Shown in pieces: positions 37,620 through 47,404 of a DNA stretch of 64,000 nucleotides. Source of the stretch: an uncultured Bacteroidia bacterium (GTDB taxonomy: Bacteria > Bacteroidota > Bacteroidia > NS11-12g > UBA955); assembly GCA_943788195.1 (NCBI GenBank), contig CALSPH010000003.1, positions 1 through 64,000 of the forward strand, read 5' to 3'. The translations under genes and the position numbers were made by a program. The notes under the pieces were generated by a model. It worked only from the letters and a program-made list of their open reading frames with translations. It had not been told where the DNA came from and made no database searches. Every line of letters starts with the position of its first letter. Position 1 is the first letter of the stretch.

Positions 37620-38312
37620 ATGAATTACCTGTACCTATTAATTAATTTCCTGACGATTATTGGTCCATTAGCCCTTTCGTTTGATAAGAAGGTGGCATTT
37701 TACAAAAACTGGCGATATTTATTTCCAGCAATAGGATTAATGGCATGTGTTTTTATACCCTGGGATATCCTGTTTACTGAAATTGAAGTGTGGGGATTTA
37801 ACCCCAATTACATTTCTGGTATTCATCTATTCTCCCTGCCTTTGGGGGAGGCGCTTTTCTTTTTAACCGTGCCATATGCATGCGTGTTTGTGTATGAATG
37901 CCTGAACATCTATTTCCCCAATCGATTTCTAATTAAAAAACCGCTCAATTTTATCATAATTCTGATCATATTTTGCATTGTGATTTATGTAATGTACAAT
38001 GACAAATTGTATACAGGATACACTGCTTTAATAGCACTTTTGATCCTTTTCATCCAATTATTAAGAAGTAGCAATTCCAGATTTCTTGGCAATTTTTATC
38101 GTGCCTTTTTTGTGTGCATTATCCCCATGTTACTAATCGATGGCTTACTTACAGGCATGCCAATAGTTGAATACAACGCGCTTGAGCGTTCTGCTTTTAG
38201 ATTGGGTCCTATCCCATGGGAAGATTTCTTATATCAATTTATCATGATTTACATGGTCATTGGATTTTATGCCTATTTTAAACGGAAGGCAAAAAAAAAG
38301 CAGCCCAAATAA
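37620..38312 (+). CDS. Lycopene cyclase domain protein (CrtYcd type)
   Basis: A 230-residue membrane protein with about six or seven helices in two homologous halves, as in CrtYc/CrtYd-type lycopene cyclases that form the beta-ionone rings of carotenoids. Visible features are FIPWDILFTEIEVWGFN in the first half and LGPIPWEDFLYQFIM in the second (both have the P-W-D/E-x-x-(F/L) type motif). No other carotenoid gene lies near. The last residues (RKAKKKQPK) are encoded by the arm of a terminator serving the opposite strand. Confidence 0.88.
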   Translation: MNYLYLLINFLTIIGPLALSFDKKVAFYKNWRYLFPAIGLMACVFIPWDILFTEIEVWGFNPNYISGIHLFSLPLGEALFFLTVPYACVFVYECLNIYFPNRFLIKKPLNFIIILIIFCIVIYVMYNDKLYTGYTALIALLILFIQLLRSSNSRFLGNFYRAFFVCIIPMLLIDGLLTGMPIVEYNALERSAFRLGPIPWEDFLYQFIMIYMVIGFYAYFKRKAKKKQPK

Positions 38313-38323
38313 TTGGACTGCTT
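38291..38323 (-). terminator. Rho-independent terminator for the minus-strand lipoprotein gene
   Basis: Arms AAGCAGCCCAA (38298-38308) and TTGGACTGCTT (38313-38323) pair with one mismatch and a 4-base loop. On the minus strand the hairpin is followed by a run of nine T (A run at 38291-38299). It sits inside the 3' end of the convergent cyclase gene, whose stop codon overlaps the loop. Confidence 0.75.
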
Positions 38324-38342
38324 CAATAGCTTTTTCGTTTAA

Positions 38343-38861
38343 TTAAAGGATTTCCGCTTCAATTTCGTAAGTCATGTCAACTTGACTTACAATATCTTCA
38401 GCTACTGCTGTGCTTGTACTTCCTTCAAATTGAATCATCTTGTTGGTTCCTTTAAAGTAAGGAAGCAAGTCGAGTGTTTGATCTACATCTAAATCAACAG
38501 AAGATGCTCCGCCTGCATTTACAGGATTCTTAACAATGATTTGTTTCATAGGCAATCCATCTGCAACAATAGAAATGGTAATGCTCGCAAATTCATCGTA
38601 AGATTTGCCGTTCGTGCTAGTCACTTTAGCAGACTTTAATTTCAGTCCTTTAATCTTGTCTAAATTCGTTCCGTTGTCTTTAGCAATTTGCTCTAGATCA
38701 ACATTGATAGCTGGAGTTTTGTTAACCGCGCCATTTGTTCCTTGGTCAATGGTAAATTCGGCAGTACTTGATGATTTGTCAAATTTAATCACTTGAAGTT
38801 CTTTACATCCAGTGAAATACATAACACTAAGGATAGTAAGTAATTTGATTGTTAGTTTCAT
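38343..38861 (-). CDS. Lipoprotein of unknown function
   Basis: A 172-residue lipoprotein from an ATG at 38861 (MKLTIKLLTILSVMYFTGCK); a longer form starting at 38891 would place the signal internally. The mature part is a beta-rich Asn/Asp/Ser-rich protein with no family that I recognise. It is expressed divergently from nothing and ends at the terminator noted above. Confidence 0.75.
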   Translation of the reverse strand: MKLTIKLLTILSVMYFTGCKELQVIKFDKSSSTAEFTIDQGTNGAVNKTPAINVDLEQIAKDNGTNLDKIKGLKLKSAKVTSTNGKSYDEFASITISIVADGLPMKQIIVKNPVNAGGASSVDLDVDQTLDLLPYFKGTNKMIQFEGSTSTAVAEDIVSQVDMTYEIEAEIL

Positions 38862-38910
38862 AGTATTAGTTTCTTTCTTGCAAAAGTACAATATTTTTAA
38901 ATTATTTTGT

Positions 38911-40401
38911 TTAAGGTTTGGGTTGATTGCCTTGAATCACAATCTCCTGCCCGTTTGCATCGTAATACTGAGTTAACTCCATTAAACCCAATCGATTATA
39001 ATTATACACGCGTTTGGCGATATTTTTTCGGCCTTCTTTGGTGAGCAATCCTTGCATATCCATATAGCTTTCTTCAACCACGTTCCCCAAACTATCATGC
39101 GTGAAAGTGATGCTCGCACAGTTACAAGCTGGATGCATAAACGCCTCTCCATCGGTATTTTGAAAACTGGTTTGAATGAGTTCACCTTTAGTTGAATAAG
39201 CTGATATTTTAGCATGTGCACCGAGGCCTTTAAAAATAATGGGCTTGTTAGAATTATCATAATACGCTTCTCGGACAATAAGGCCCATATCGTTGTACTC
39301 CATGGCTTTATAGGCATAGCCCAACACGGCTGAATTGATGAGTTCTTTTTCCGAATTAAAGAATTCATTCAAGACCAAATCACCTCGATCATCATAGGTG
39401 AGTTGCTCCCTATAAGCAGCTATTTCCTTGTTCTCTACCGGCTTTTTATCTGCTCCAAAGTATGTGCTAGATGTATTATTGCTAAATTGATCAAATGTGT
39501 TCAATTGACGGGCATAACCACTTGCTCCCACTACCAATTGATCATCGGTTCCATAAAGGCTTTGTTCGAGCATATTACCCATTGAATTGTATTTCATCAT
39601 GCGATATGCAATTCCAGTACCTGGCTCAGGCTTCATTTGGTCTTGTTCATCCAAAAAACTGTTCTTCACAATATTCCCATTTTCATTGTATTGATAACGC
39701 ACTTTATGGATTCCACCCAAACTTCGTTTTTTCTCTTTAATTTCGTAGAAACTGGTCGATTCCAATAGATTATCCTCCGTATAGGTGTATCTGCGATAGA
39801 ATATTCCATCTCTTCTGGAAATATCTAATTTCCGACCAAAGTTGTTGACACTGCTTTCCCAAATTATTCTCCCAAGGCTATCGCACTCAAAACGTTTCTC
39901 CGTAAATCCATTCAATGGTTGATCGTCAAAATCGAGACCACGCTCAGCAGCAGGAAGTCCATCCTCCATAACAATTTGCTTAGCAAATGCTGTGGCACTC
40001 CCGTTTACTCTACTAAGCGGTAGTTTTTTTCCAAACTTATCACACTGGTAATAGGTAATGGATGAATCCGTATACGCATAGACGCGTTTCGCAAACCCAT
40101 ATGTATATGAATCTTCTAACCTTCCTTTAATCACAAAAGCCAATTCCTGCAATTTGCCCTCTGCATCATAGGTAAAACGAAAGCAATCTGTTTTGGCCAC
40201 CACCTCATCATTTAGCTGATTAAATCCTTTAGTCATGTAACCATTCACATTGGATTGCATGTTTTTATAGTATTCAACTTTAGTTGCATTTAGGTCATCC
40301 TTTTCATTTTTCTTGGTATCACAAGCATTAAAAGAAATAAGTATAACCGCAAGGGCTAACAGACCATAAATTCGTTTCGTATTACTTAATAAGGTTTTCA
40401 T
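38911..40401 (-). CDS. Lipoprotein with YD/WG-like tandem repeats
   Basis: A 496-residue lipoprotein (signal LALAVILISFNACDTKK). The body consists of repeats of about 40 residues with shape Y-x-Y-(N/D)-x-x-G-x-(L/I)-x-x-(E/S)-x-(Y/F)-x-(D/G)-x-x-x-(Q/K)-x-(V/P) (for example NENGNIVKNSFLDEQDQ, NDMGLIVREAYYDNSNK, DSLGNVVEESYMDMQG), resembling WG/YD-type repeat proteins. A surface-exposed repeat protein is likely; its partner is unknown. The glycosyltransferase gene upstream overlaps it by 20 bases. Confidence 0.75.
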   Translation of the reverse strand: MKTLLSNTKRIYGLLALAVILISFNACDTKKNEKDDLNATKVEYYKNMQSNVNGYMTKGFNQLNDEVVAKTDCFRFTYDAEGKLQELAFVIKGRLEDSYTYGFAKRVYAYTDSSITYYQCDKFGKKLPLSRVNGSATAFAKQIVMEDGLPAAERGLDFDDQPLNGFTEKRFECDSLGRIIWESSVNNFGRKLDISRRDGIFYRRYTYTEDNLLESTSFYEIKEKKRSLGGIHKVRYQYNENGNIVKNSFLDEQDQMKPEPGTGIAYRMMKYNSMGNMLEQSLYGTDDQLVVGASGYARQLNTFDQFSNNTSSTYFGADKKPVENKEIAAYREQLTYDDRGDLVLNEFFNSEKELINSAVLGYAYKAMEYNDMGLIVREAYYDNSNKPIIFKGLGAHAKISAYSTKGELIQTSFQNTDGEAFMHPACNCASITFTHDSLGNVVEESYMDMQGLLTKEGRKNIAKRVYNYNRLGLMELTQYYDANGQEIVIQGNQPKP

Positions 40402-41572
40402 AAAAATTGATTAATTGTTCTGAAACCGCCTTGGCCTCAAAATGTTGGTTTACAAAAGTATATCCCGCTTTAGACAATTGTTCGTGTAAAGTAGGACTTT
40501 TTGAAATTTTTAAAATTGATTCGACCCATTCTGCGGTAAGGTCCGCGGATAAAAAATGATCATTGGATGTTTTTAATAGTCCACTCATCCCAATGGTTGA
40601 AGAAATAATTGGAATGCCTAGGCCCATGGCTTCCAGTGCCTTAATCCGCAAACCACTTGCACTTTTGAGCGGGATAAGCATCACATTATGCGACAGCATA
40701 AAGTCCCTTGCACTTTCAACCTCACCATGAATATGAATACGCTCCGTTTCCCAATGATTGTATACTGCATCCATTCCCTTGCCCGCTAAATGCAAATGGC
40801 AATCTGGGTCTTGCTTGATTACTTCAGGCCATATTTCATTCACCAAATAGGCACAACCGTGTTGATTTGGAAGCCATTCCATCGAACCTATATGGAAAAA
40901 ATGCTTGCCTTGCTTTCGTATTTTAAATGGTTCAAAATCCATACCCATAGGTAAATTGAGTAAAGGTTGATTGGTGTATTTTTTTGCCCATTCTAAATCT
41001 TCCTGACTTATGGGTACCAAAGCATCAAATTTTGGCAAAAAACGTTCTTCATAGCTTTTGAGCTGTTTGGACAATTTCTTAATATACCTTCGTTTTAAAG
41101 GTGACTCAGTCTCTTGGGCCAACTTCTCCCAAATTTGATATTCTACATTGTGCATACGCAATACACATTTGGCTGTGCTATTGGCGCGCACGGTAGATAG
41201 GTATGGTGCCATGAAAAGGTTTTCAAAATGCACCACATCATATTTTTCGCGTGATAACAACTCCTTCAGTTGCTTGTGCATGTGCGTTTGGTCAAACCTG
41301 CTGATATTATATGATTTACCCATTAAAAGGCTTTTAAGCGCTCCCATTACCGATAAATCCGTATTAATGTTTACGGCTTTTACTTTATGGACAAAATCAA
41401 ACCGTTGATCAATATCTGCTTGAGATAGAAAATGTTTTTTGGTATTGAGAAAAAAGCAGTCCAATTGAACATTAGGTGGTGCTAAGCCACGAATAAGGCT
41501 ATAGGCAGCCTTGGCTCCTCCATCTTTCAATGGGTAAGGAACTCTATTATTGAGCAGAAGTACTTTCAGCAC
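40382..41572 (-). CDS. Glycosyltransferase family 4-like protein
   Basis: A 396-residue GT-B enzyme from a GTG start at 41572 (MLKVLLLNNRVPYPLKDGG); an ATG 54 bases upstream adds a tail without family similarity. The C-terminal donor-binding half is seen as IPLKSASGLRIKALEAMGLG and PIISSTIGMSGLL. Sugar donor and acceptor are unknown. It starts inside the end of the LptF/G gene and overlaps the repeat-protein gene, so the three probably share a transcript. Confidence 0.85.
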   Translation of the reverse strand: MLKVLLLNNRVPYPLKDGGAKAAYSLIRGLAPPNVQLDCFFLNTKKHFLSQADIDQRFDFVHKVKAVNINTDLSVMGALKSLLMGKSYNISRFDQTHMHKQLKELLSREKYDVVHFENLFMAPYLSTVRANSTAKCVLRMHNVEYQIWEKLAQETESPLKRRYIKKLSKQLKSYEERFLPKFDALVPISQEDLEWAKKYTNQPLLNLPMGMDFEPFKIRKQGKHFFHIGSMEWLPNQHGCAYLVNEIWPEVIKQDPDCHLHLAGKGMDAVYNHWETERIHIHGEVESARDFMLSHNVMLIPLKSASGLRIKALEAMGLGIPIISSTIGMSGLLKTSNDHFLSADLTAEWVESILKISKSPTLHEQLSKAGYTFVNQHFEAKAVSEQLINFYENLIK

Positions 41573-43007
41573 GTTTAAAAAGCGATTTAATTCTTCGTAT
41601 TCCTTTGCGGTATCGGTCACTATCAAAAAGACCCGAATCTATAGATGCCTTGTAGGTAATAAAAACTGCAATGGGTAAAAATACAATATTCGCTAACCAC
41701 ATCCCAATTCCCATAGACCACACCCCTTCCTTTGCCATCTTTTCACCTGATAGACTGATCACATAGTACACAATAAACATCACCACGGATATTACCAAAG
41801 GCATTCCCAAACCTCCTTTACGTATAATAGTACCTAAAGGTGCCGCCATAAAGAAAAGAATAATAATCAATATGGGCAGGGTAATTTTTTTATGGATCTC
41901 AGAAATATAAAGCGTCCGGTTCCTCAGATAATCCTCGTTGGACTGAATCGTATTCTCACATATATCCCTTTGCATCCCCAAAGTGTTTTTCAAAGTAATC
42001 AAGAGACTGCTTACTTCTTGAGAATCAACGCCAACCAGTAAATCTTGATCCGGTTGAGCAATAATTTCTTCTAAAAATGCCGAATCATGCACCCTGATTT
42101 GATTCGAATCCATTTGTTTGTAATAGCTTTTCAAATAGTCCCTTTGATAGGTGTTGCGCTTAAGGATTTTTCGGGTCATACTATCCTTATTCTCTTTTAA
42201 ATTGGTCAATGACATCATACGATAATCACTTTTAAAAAGCTCCTTATCCGTATTTTTCATATCCAAAGCTGAGAGATCAAAAGACATCTCTTGTTTTTCA
42301 AATGAAGTAATATTCGATGGATAGTTCTTATAATAGTTCTTCTCGTCTGTCATCTCCTGATAACGTACGCCATCAAACAAGTTAAAATGCAAGACCCGCT
42401 TATTTTCCGACAGGAACATTCTGCCCTTTTTGGCCCGAATCACATTGATCTGCTCTGTCTGGCGTTTTTGCTCATAAATGATTACATCATGAATGGTTTC
42501 ATTGTCCTCCTCTTTCTTTGCAATCTTTATGGAATACCCATCAATTTCATTGTAGAAAATACCCTCCTCAATATTAAAAGCAGGTTTCTTCTGCCGTACA
42601 TCCCACAGCAAGCTTTTAGATTCCAACATGGCTTTGGGTATCACATTATTGACGAAGAAAAATGAGCCAATAGCTAAAAATACAATTAACAATAAGTTGG
42701 GCCAGAGCGTTTTCATCAATGAAATACCACTCGATTTAATGGCAACAATTTCAAAATGCTCTGCTAAGTTTCCGTAAGCCATCAATGCACTCAACAAAAC
42801 TGCCAGTGGCAAAGCCATAGGTACTAAAGTTGCAGTGGTTAAAGCCAAAAGTTTAACGATAATCCAAGTATCCAATCCTTTGCCTACTAAATCATCGATG
42901 TAGAGCCAGATAAATTGCATTAAGAACAAAAACATAGTTATGGCGAAACTTGCCAGAAATGGCCCTATGAAAGCCACTATTAAACGTTTATGTAGTTTTT
43001 TTATCAT
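41547..43007 (-). CDS. LptF/LptG-family lipopolysaccharide export permease
   Basis: A 486-residue inner-membrane protein of the YjgP/YjgQ family. Membrane helices occur near the N-terminus (RLIVAFIGPFLASFAITMFL) and in a cluster of three near the C-terminus (LPILIIILFFMAAPLGTII), with a large periplasmic domain between, as in LptF and LptG that extract lipopolysaccharide for transport. Only one permease is here; its partner is elsewhere. The next gene on the strand, a glycosyltransferase, overlaps its end, linking it to envelope polysaccharide work. Confidence 0.88.
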   Translation of the reverse strand: MIKKLHKRLIVAFIGPFLASFAITMFLFLMQFIWLYIDDLVGKGLDTWIIVKLLALTTATLVPMALPLAVLLSALMAYGNLAEHFEIVAIKSSGISLMKTLWPNLLLIVFLAIGSFFFVNNVIPKAMLESKSLLWDVRQKKPAFNIEEGIFYNEIDGYSIKIAKKEEDNETIHDVIIYEQKRQTEQINVIRAKKGRMFLSENKRVLHFNLFDGVRYQEMTDEKNYYKNYPSNITSFEKQEMSFDLSALDMKNTDKELFKSDYRMMSLTNLKENKDSMTRKILKRNTYQRDYLKSYYKQMDSNQIRVHDSAFLEEIIAQPDQDLLVGVDSQEVSSLLITLKNTLGMQRDICENTIQSNEDYLRNRTLYISEIHKKITLPILIIILFFMAAPLGTIIRKGGLGMPLVISVVMFIVYYVISLSGEKMAKEGVWSMGIGMWLANIVFLPIAVFITYKASIDSGLFDSDRYRKGIRRIKSLFKRAESTSAQ

Positions 43008-43022
43008 GAATTTACATTCCCT

Positions 43023-44333
43023 TTACGCGAGAATGGGTTCTAACATGTTTTCAGTTGCAAGATATGTGCCATTAGAATCTAAATCAGATAATTTGACTTT
43101 AATTAATGAATCCACTAAGATTGGATCGTATTTCACGCGAACTTTTACATAGTTATCGGTAAATCCATTGATGTAACCATCTTTGGTATTGTTTTCGAAC
43201 AATACCGTTCTGGTTTGCTCTTTTTGACTTGTATAAAACGCCCTTCGCTTCTTTTCAGAGAGAATGCGCAACATCTTAACGCGCTCTGTTCTTTTGTGGT
43301 TAGGAACGATGCCATCCATTTTATATGCTGTGGTTCGGGGTCTTTCCGAATATGGGAAGACATGTAAATAAGCAATGTCCAATTCCTTCAAGAAATTGTA
43401 GGTGGTCATGAAATGCTCATCCGTTTCTCCTGGAAATCCAGCTATGACATCTACACCAATACAACAATCCGGCATGAGTTCTTTGATCTTTTGGATTCGA
43501 CTCACGTATAATTCGCTTAAATACTTCCTGCGCATTTTCAGTAATAACTCATCACTCCCACTTTGCAAGGGGATATGAAAATGTGGAACAAACTTTTTGG
43601 ACTGGGCTACAAATTCGATGATTTCATCGGTCAACAAATTGGGCTCAATTGAACTGATTCTGAATCGAGGGATATCCACTTCTTGATCCAATGCTTGAAT
43701 CAGGTCATAAAAGGTTTCTTCGGTATCCACTCCAAAATCACCAATATTCACACCCGTTAATACAATCTCTTTGGCATGTTGTGCTGCTTCTTGAGCAGAT
43801 TGCAGTGTTTCAGTAATTGTGGCACTTCTGCTTTTCCCTCTTGCTAAAGGGATGGTGCAAAATGAGCAAAAATAATCGCATCCATCTTGCACTTTTAAGA
43901 AGGTTCGCGTTCGTTCATCTTTGCTGAATGCAGGAACAAAGTCACGGGTTTCCTTTATATTATCGTTATACACCGTGGCTTTGGGTCGCTTACTTAAATC
44001 GGCCAAATGATGTACCAAGTTGAATTTCTCAGCAGCACCTAATACCAAGTCCACACCGGGTATTTCAGCAATTTCTTTGGGTTTCAATTGGGCATAACAG
44101 CCTACAACCACAATAAAGGCATCGGTATTGTGTTTGAGTGCCTCTTTCACCACCCGCTTGCATTTGCGATCCGCATGATCTGTTACGCTACATGTATTGA
44201 TTACATACATATTGGCGCCCTGCTCAAAAGGCACGCTTTGCATGCCTGCTTTTTTTAATTGCTCGCCAATGGCAGATGTTTCAGTGAAATTGAGTTTACA
44301 ACCCAGCGTATAAAAGGCAACAGATGCATTCAT
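43023..44333 (-). CDS. mtaB: tRNA t6A37 methylthiotransferase (MtaB family)
   Basis: A 436-residue radical-SAM methylthiotransferase that adds a methylthio group to t6A at position 37 of tRNAs. The N-terminal UPF0004 domain has cysteines in TLGCKLN, NTCSVT and VVGCYAQ; the radical-SAM cluster is CDYFCSFCTIPLARG. LQSGSDELLLKMRR and DVIAGFPGETDE follow. An ATG at 44333 (MNASVAFYTLG) is chosen over one 12 bases upstream; either is possible. Confidence 0.92.
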   Translation of the reverse strand: MNASVAFYTLGCKLNFTETSAIGEQLKKAGMQSVPFEQGANMYVINTCSVTDHADRKCKRVVKEALKHNTDAFIVVVGCYAQLKPKEIAEIPGVDLVLGAAEKFNLVHHLADLSKRPKATVYNDNIKETRDFVPAFSKDERTRTFLKVQDGCDYFCSFCTIPLARGKSRSATITETLQSAQEAAQHAKEIVLTGVNIGDFGVDTEETFYDLIQALDQEVDIPRFRISSIEPNLLTDEIIEFVAQSKKFVPHFHIPLQSGSDELLLKMRRKYLSELYVSRIQKIKELMPDCCIGVDVIAGFPGETDEHFMTTYNFLKELDIAYLHVFPYSERPRTTAYKMDGIVPNHKRTERVKMLRILSEKKRRAFYTSQKEQTRTVLFENNTKDGYINGFTDNYVKVRVKYDPILVDSLIKVKLSDLDSNGTYLATENMLEPILA

Positions 44334-44421
44334 AAATGGATGCAAAGATAAGGGTATTTTGGAAGGTGTTCACAATGCATTGTTAGAATAAAAATAGTAT
44401 CCCAACGTTACTGATTTAAAC

Positions 44422-44429
44422 TATTTTTG
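44422..44429 (+). promoter_or_regulatory. Bacteroidota -7 element for the lipoprotein gene at 44462
   Basis: TATTTTTG matches TAnnTTTG, 32 bases before the ATG. Confidence 0.5.
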
Positions 44430-44461
44430 TTCAAATCAATGCAAATTCTAAAATTCTTAAT

Positions 44462-45022
44462 ATGTCCAGATTAATCTTCTTCAAAATGTGCTGCATTATA
44501 GCTGGCATTGTGGCGTGCTCGAATACCGCGTATATTTCACAGCCTGTCAGCTGCACCTTTCATCCCCAAACTCCCCCATTAGATAGTCTTCTGGATTTAT
44601 GTACCATACATATTGATAGTATCCATCGAATACCAAGAAGTAGTGAACAAGGGGGTTCTGACTATTATAGAAATGGTGTGCCATATAATGGATGGGCTTG
44701 CTCCATTGACAGCACAAACCGCCATATGTATCGCATATCAAATATTCAAAAGGGGAAACTCGTTCGGCAAATTGGTTACTTCTCAAATGGACAAGTAGAT
44801 CATGATTTTAATGCAACCAATGGTTTGGGAATTGGAAGTAATCGCATGTGGATGGAGGATGGCCATATCTATGTGCAGTATTATTATTCATCTCCAGGTG
44901 TAAAACACGACACTTCGGTACGCTATTATAAAAATCATCAGATTGCATTACTTGAAGTGTATGATTCAGGTAGACTCTTGCAAAAGACCGAATGGGATAC
45001 TTCAGGTATTAAACAGAATTAA
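44462..45022 (+). CDS. Lipoprotein with YwqK/MORN-like repeats
   Basis: A 186-residue lipoprotein (MCCIIAGIVACSNT). The mature part has MORN/YwqK-like units: DYYRNGVPYNGWACSI, QIGYFSNGQVDHDFN and VRYYKNHQIALLEVYDSGRL. Function is unknown; this fold is often found in surface or toxin-immunity proteins. It is divergent from mtaB. Confidence 0.72.
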   Translation: MSRLIFFKMCCIIAGIVACSNTAYISQPVSCTFHPQTPPLDSLLDLCTIHIDSIHRIPRSSEQGGSDYYRNGVPYNGWACSIDSTNRHMYRISNIQKGKLVRQIGYFSNGQVDHDFNATNGLGIGSNRMWMEDGHIYVQYYYSSPGVKHDTSVRYYKNHQIALLEVYDSGRLLQKTEWDTSGIKQN

Positions 45023-45101
45023 CGAAGAAATTCGAAAATGAACGATTGCGTTTGTTTTAACCTTTGAAAATAAATACTTTCGAGAAAAATAGAATTAAGC
45101 T

Positions 45102-45899
45102 ATGCAAAAAGCACACGAAATAGAATATGAATTAGTTGGTGATGATATGCAAGTGGCGGTCATTACCTTAGATCCCAATGAAACGGTTATAGCCGAGGCA
45201 GGAAGTATGAACTGGATGGAGGAAGACATCACTTTTGAAGCCAAAATTGGGGATGGGTCTGATCCAGACAAAAGTTTTTGGGGTAAAGTATGGGATGCAG
45301 GAAAAAGGGTTTTTACGGGCGAGTCGCTCTTTATTACCCATTTTACTAATGCCGGGAACAAACGCAGACAGGTCAGTTTTGCGGCTCCCTATCCAGGTAA
45401 AATCATTCCAATTGACTTGAAAGATGAGCCGAGCGGAAATATATTATGTCAGAAGGATGCTTTTTTATGTGCGGCATATGGGACCAAATTGGATATTGCA
45501 TTTACCAAAAAACTAGGCACTGGCTTTTTCGGAGGTGAAGGTTTCATTCTTGAAAAAATATCTGGTGATGGACTGCTCTTCATCCACGCAGGTGGAACCA
45601 TCATTAAGAAAGAATCGAATAACGAGACTTTGCGAATTGATACAGGTTGCTTGGTCGCGTTCTCTCCTCATTTAGATTATAACATAGAACGTGCAGGGAA
45701 CCTAAAGTCCATGTTTTTTGGAGGTGAAGGGCTTTTCCTTGCAACACTTAAAGGAACGGGAACCGTATATCTCCAAAGCTTACCGCTTTCTAGACTGGCG
45801 GATCGAATAGTAAAACATGCCCCGAAAATAGGAGGTTCAAGAAAAGGGGAAGGCTCCATTTTAGGTTCACTTGGTGGTCTAATAGATGGTGATAGGTAA
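45102..45899 (+). CDS. AIM24/TIGR00266 family protein
   Basis: A 265-residue protein with a double beta-barrel fold typical of TIGR00266: [48 protein letters not shown] and [16 protein letters not shown]. No enzymatic role is known. It overlaps the next gene by 14 bases, so the two are coupled. Confidence 0.88.
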   Translation: MQKAHEIEYELVGDDMQVAVITLDPNETVIAEAGSMNWMEEDITFEAKIGDGSDPDKSFWGKVWDAGKRVFTGESLFITHFTNAGNKRRQVSFAAPYPGKIIPIDLKDEPSGNILCQKDAFLCAAYGTKLDIAFTKKLGTGFFGGEGFILEKISGDGLLFIHAGGTIIKKESNNETLRIDTGCLVAFSPHLDYNIERAGNLKSMFFGGEGLFLATLKGTGTVYLQSLPLSRLADRIVKHAPKIGGSRKGEGSILGSLGGLIDGDR

Positions 45900-46917
45900 G
45901 CAATATTTCTTAGTATTTTTATTTTTGGCGGGCGTCTTATTTGGATGTAAGCCTCCAAAAAAACATCATGCTCCAGCATTCTATTATTGGAAGAATACCT
46001 ATGTTTTAAGCGACTTAGAGAAAATCACCTTATCGCATCTTAAAGTAGAGAAACTATATGTTCGGCTCTTTGATGTAGTTTGGAATGAAGCTGCAAAAGC
46101 TCCCTTTCCTGAAGGATTGTTGAAGGCTGAAGATGCCCTTTCTCGATTCCAAATTGTGCCAGTGATTTACATTAACAATGAGGTGTTTGAAAAAATAGAT
46201 CTGGAGCAATCCGAACAGTTGGCCTTTTTGGTAAACAAGCAAATCAATGAAATGGCGACCAACCGCAATTTCGGGTTTCAAGCTATTCAAATCAATTGTT
46301 TATGGAAACCAACTACCCAAGCGAACTATTTTGCTTTTTTAGATCGTCTTAAACGCATTAATAAAAGGTTACAGCTCTCTGTTACGCTAAGTATTGATCA
46401 TATTCATCAATCCGATGAATACGGCATCCCTCCAACGGATGCAGGCACTTTGTTGTTTTATAAAACCAATGAATTAGATGAAAATTTTAACCGAAATGCA
46501 ATCTTTAATCCAGAAGAACTTAAAAAGAAAAGCAGCTCAATCCACACCTACCCATTGCAATTATCTGTTGCCTTACCTTTGTTTTCGTGGGCCGTTCTTT
46601 CAAGAGATGGTCAAGCGCAAAAATTATTACCTCGAAGAAGATTAGGTGATTTTTCTGATCCGAATTACTTCACCATTGATTCATGTTTTGTCTATGTTAA
46701 AACTACTGGAGTATACAAAGGAATTCAATTTCAGCAAGGCGACTCAATCAAAGTTGAGTCCGTTCAACCTGAAGAATGCATTGAAGCAGCAACTATTTTA
46801 AAAGATCATGCACCAGATAAAGGGTATGAAGAAATTATTTTCTTTGATTTGGACGAACATAATATCGATCATTTTGATCACGATAAAATTACCGACATTT
46901 ACCAATTGTTACCTTAA
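45886..46917 (+). CDS. Lipoprotein of unknown function, possibly TIM-barrel-like
   Basis: A 343-residue protein that starts inside the AIM24 gene ([21 protein letters not shown]) with a lipoprotein signal. The mature part alternates beta strands and helices ([49 protein letters not shown]), suggesting a glycosidase-like barrel. I do not recognise the family, and no catalytic pair is evident. Confidence 0.7.
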   Translation: MVIGKQYFLVFLFLAGVLFGCKPPKKHHAPAFYYWKNTYVLSDLEKITLSHLKVEKLYVRLFDVVWNEAAKAPFPEGLLKAEDALSRFQIVPVIYINNEVFEKIDLEQSEQLAFLVNKQINEMATNRNFGFQAIQINCLWKPTTQANYFAFLDRLKRINKRLQLSVTLSIDHIHQSDEYGIPPTDAGTLLFYKTNELDENFNRNAIFNPEELKKKSSSIHTYPLQLSVALPLFSWAVLSRDGQAQKLLPRRRLGDFSDPNYFTIDSCFVYVKTTGVYKGIQFQQGDSIKVESVQPEECIEAATILKDHAPDKGYEEIIFFDLDEHNIDHFDHDKITDIYQLLP

Positions 46918-46934
46918 AATGAATAAATAAAGCC

Positions 46935-47376
46935 ATGCAATATTCCACAGAAGTAACTATTCAAAAACCAATACAAAAGGTCATTGAATTATTCCAAAAC
47001 CCAGACAATGCATTTAAATGGATGGAAGGTCTGAGTAAATTTGAATTAATTGAAGGGAAACTGGGCGAAGTTGGTGCAAAAAGTAACATTGAGTTTCAAA
47101 TGGGAAAACGCACCATGCAAATGGTTGAAACCATTTTGGAATCCAATCTTCCCAAGAACATTAAATTTGAATATAACAGTCCGGGAAGCTATAACACGGT
47201 GAATCATTTTTTTAAAGATAATGGAGATGGAACTACAAAGCATATCGCTGAAAGCTATTTCAAATTCAGCAGCATAGGCATGCGCTTTATGGCATGGATA
47301 ATGCCCGGCCTCTTTAAAAAAACAGAGTATGAAATACGCCAACGCATTCAAACAATTTGCTGAAGCAAATGAGTAA
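46935..47376 (+). CDS. SRPBCC-fold protein, C-terminus frameshifted by one A
   Basis: A small START/SRPBCC lipid- or ligand-binding domain: MQYSTEVTIQKPIQKVIEL, FQNPDNAFKWMEGLSKF, the Gly-rich EFQMGKRTMQ and GDGTTKHIAESYFKF. As written it ends at 47363 with the odd tail TEYEIRQRIQTIC. Removing one A from the A7 run at 47316-47322 changes this to KKQSMKYANAFKQFAEANE, a normal SRPBCC end, giving 146 residues and a stop at 47376. The gene precedes an ECF sigma factor. Confidence 0.8.
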
Positions 47377-47404
47377 TTCAAACTATATATAATTATAAAT
47401 AACA

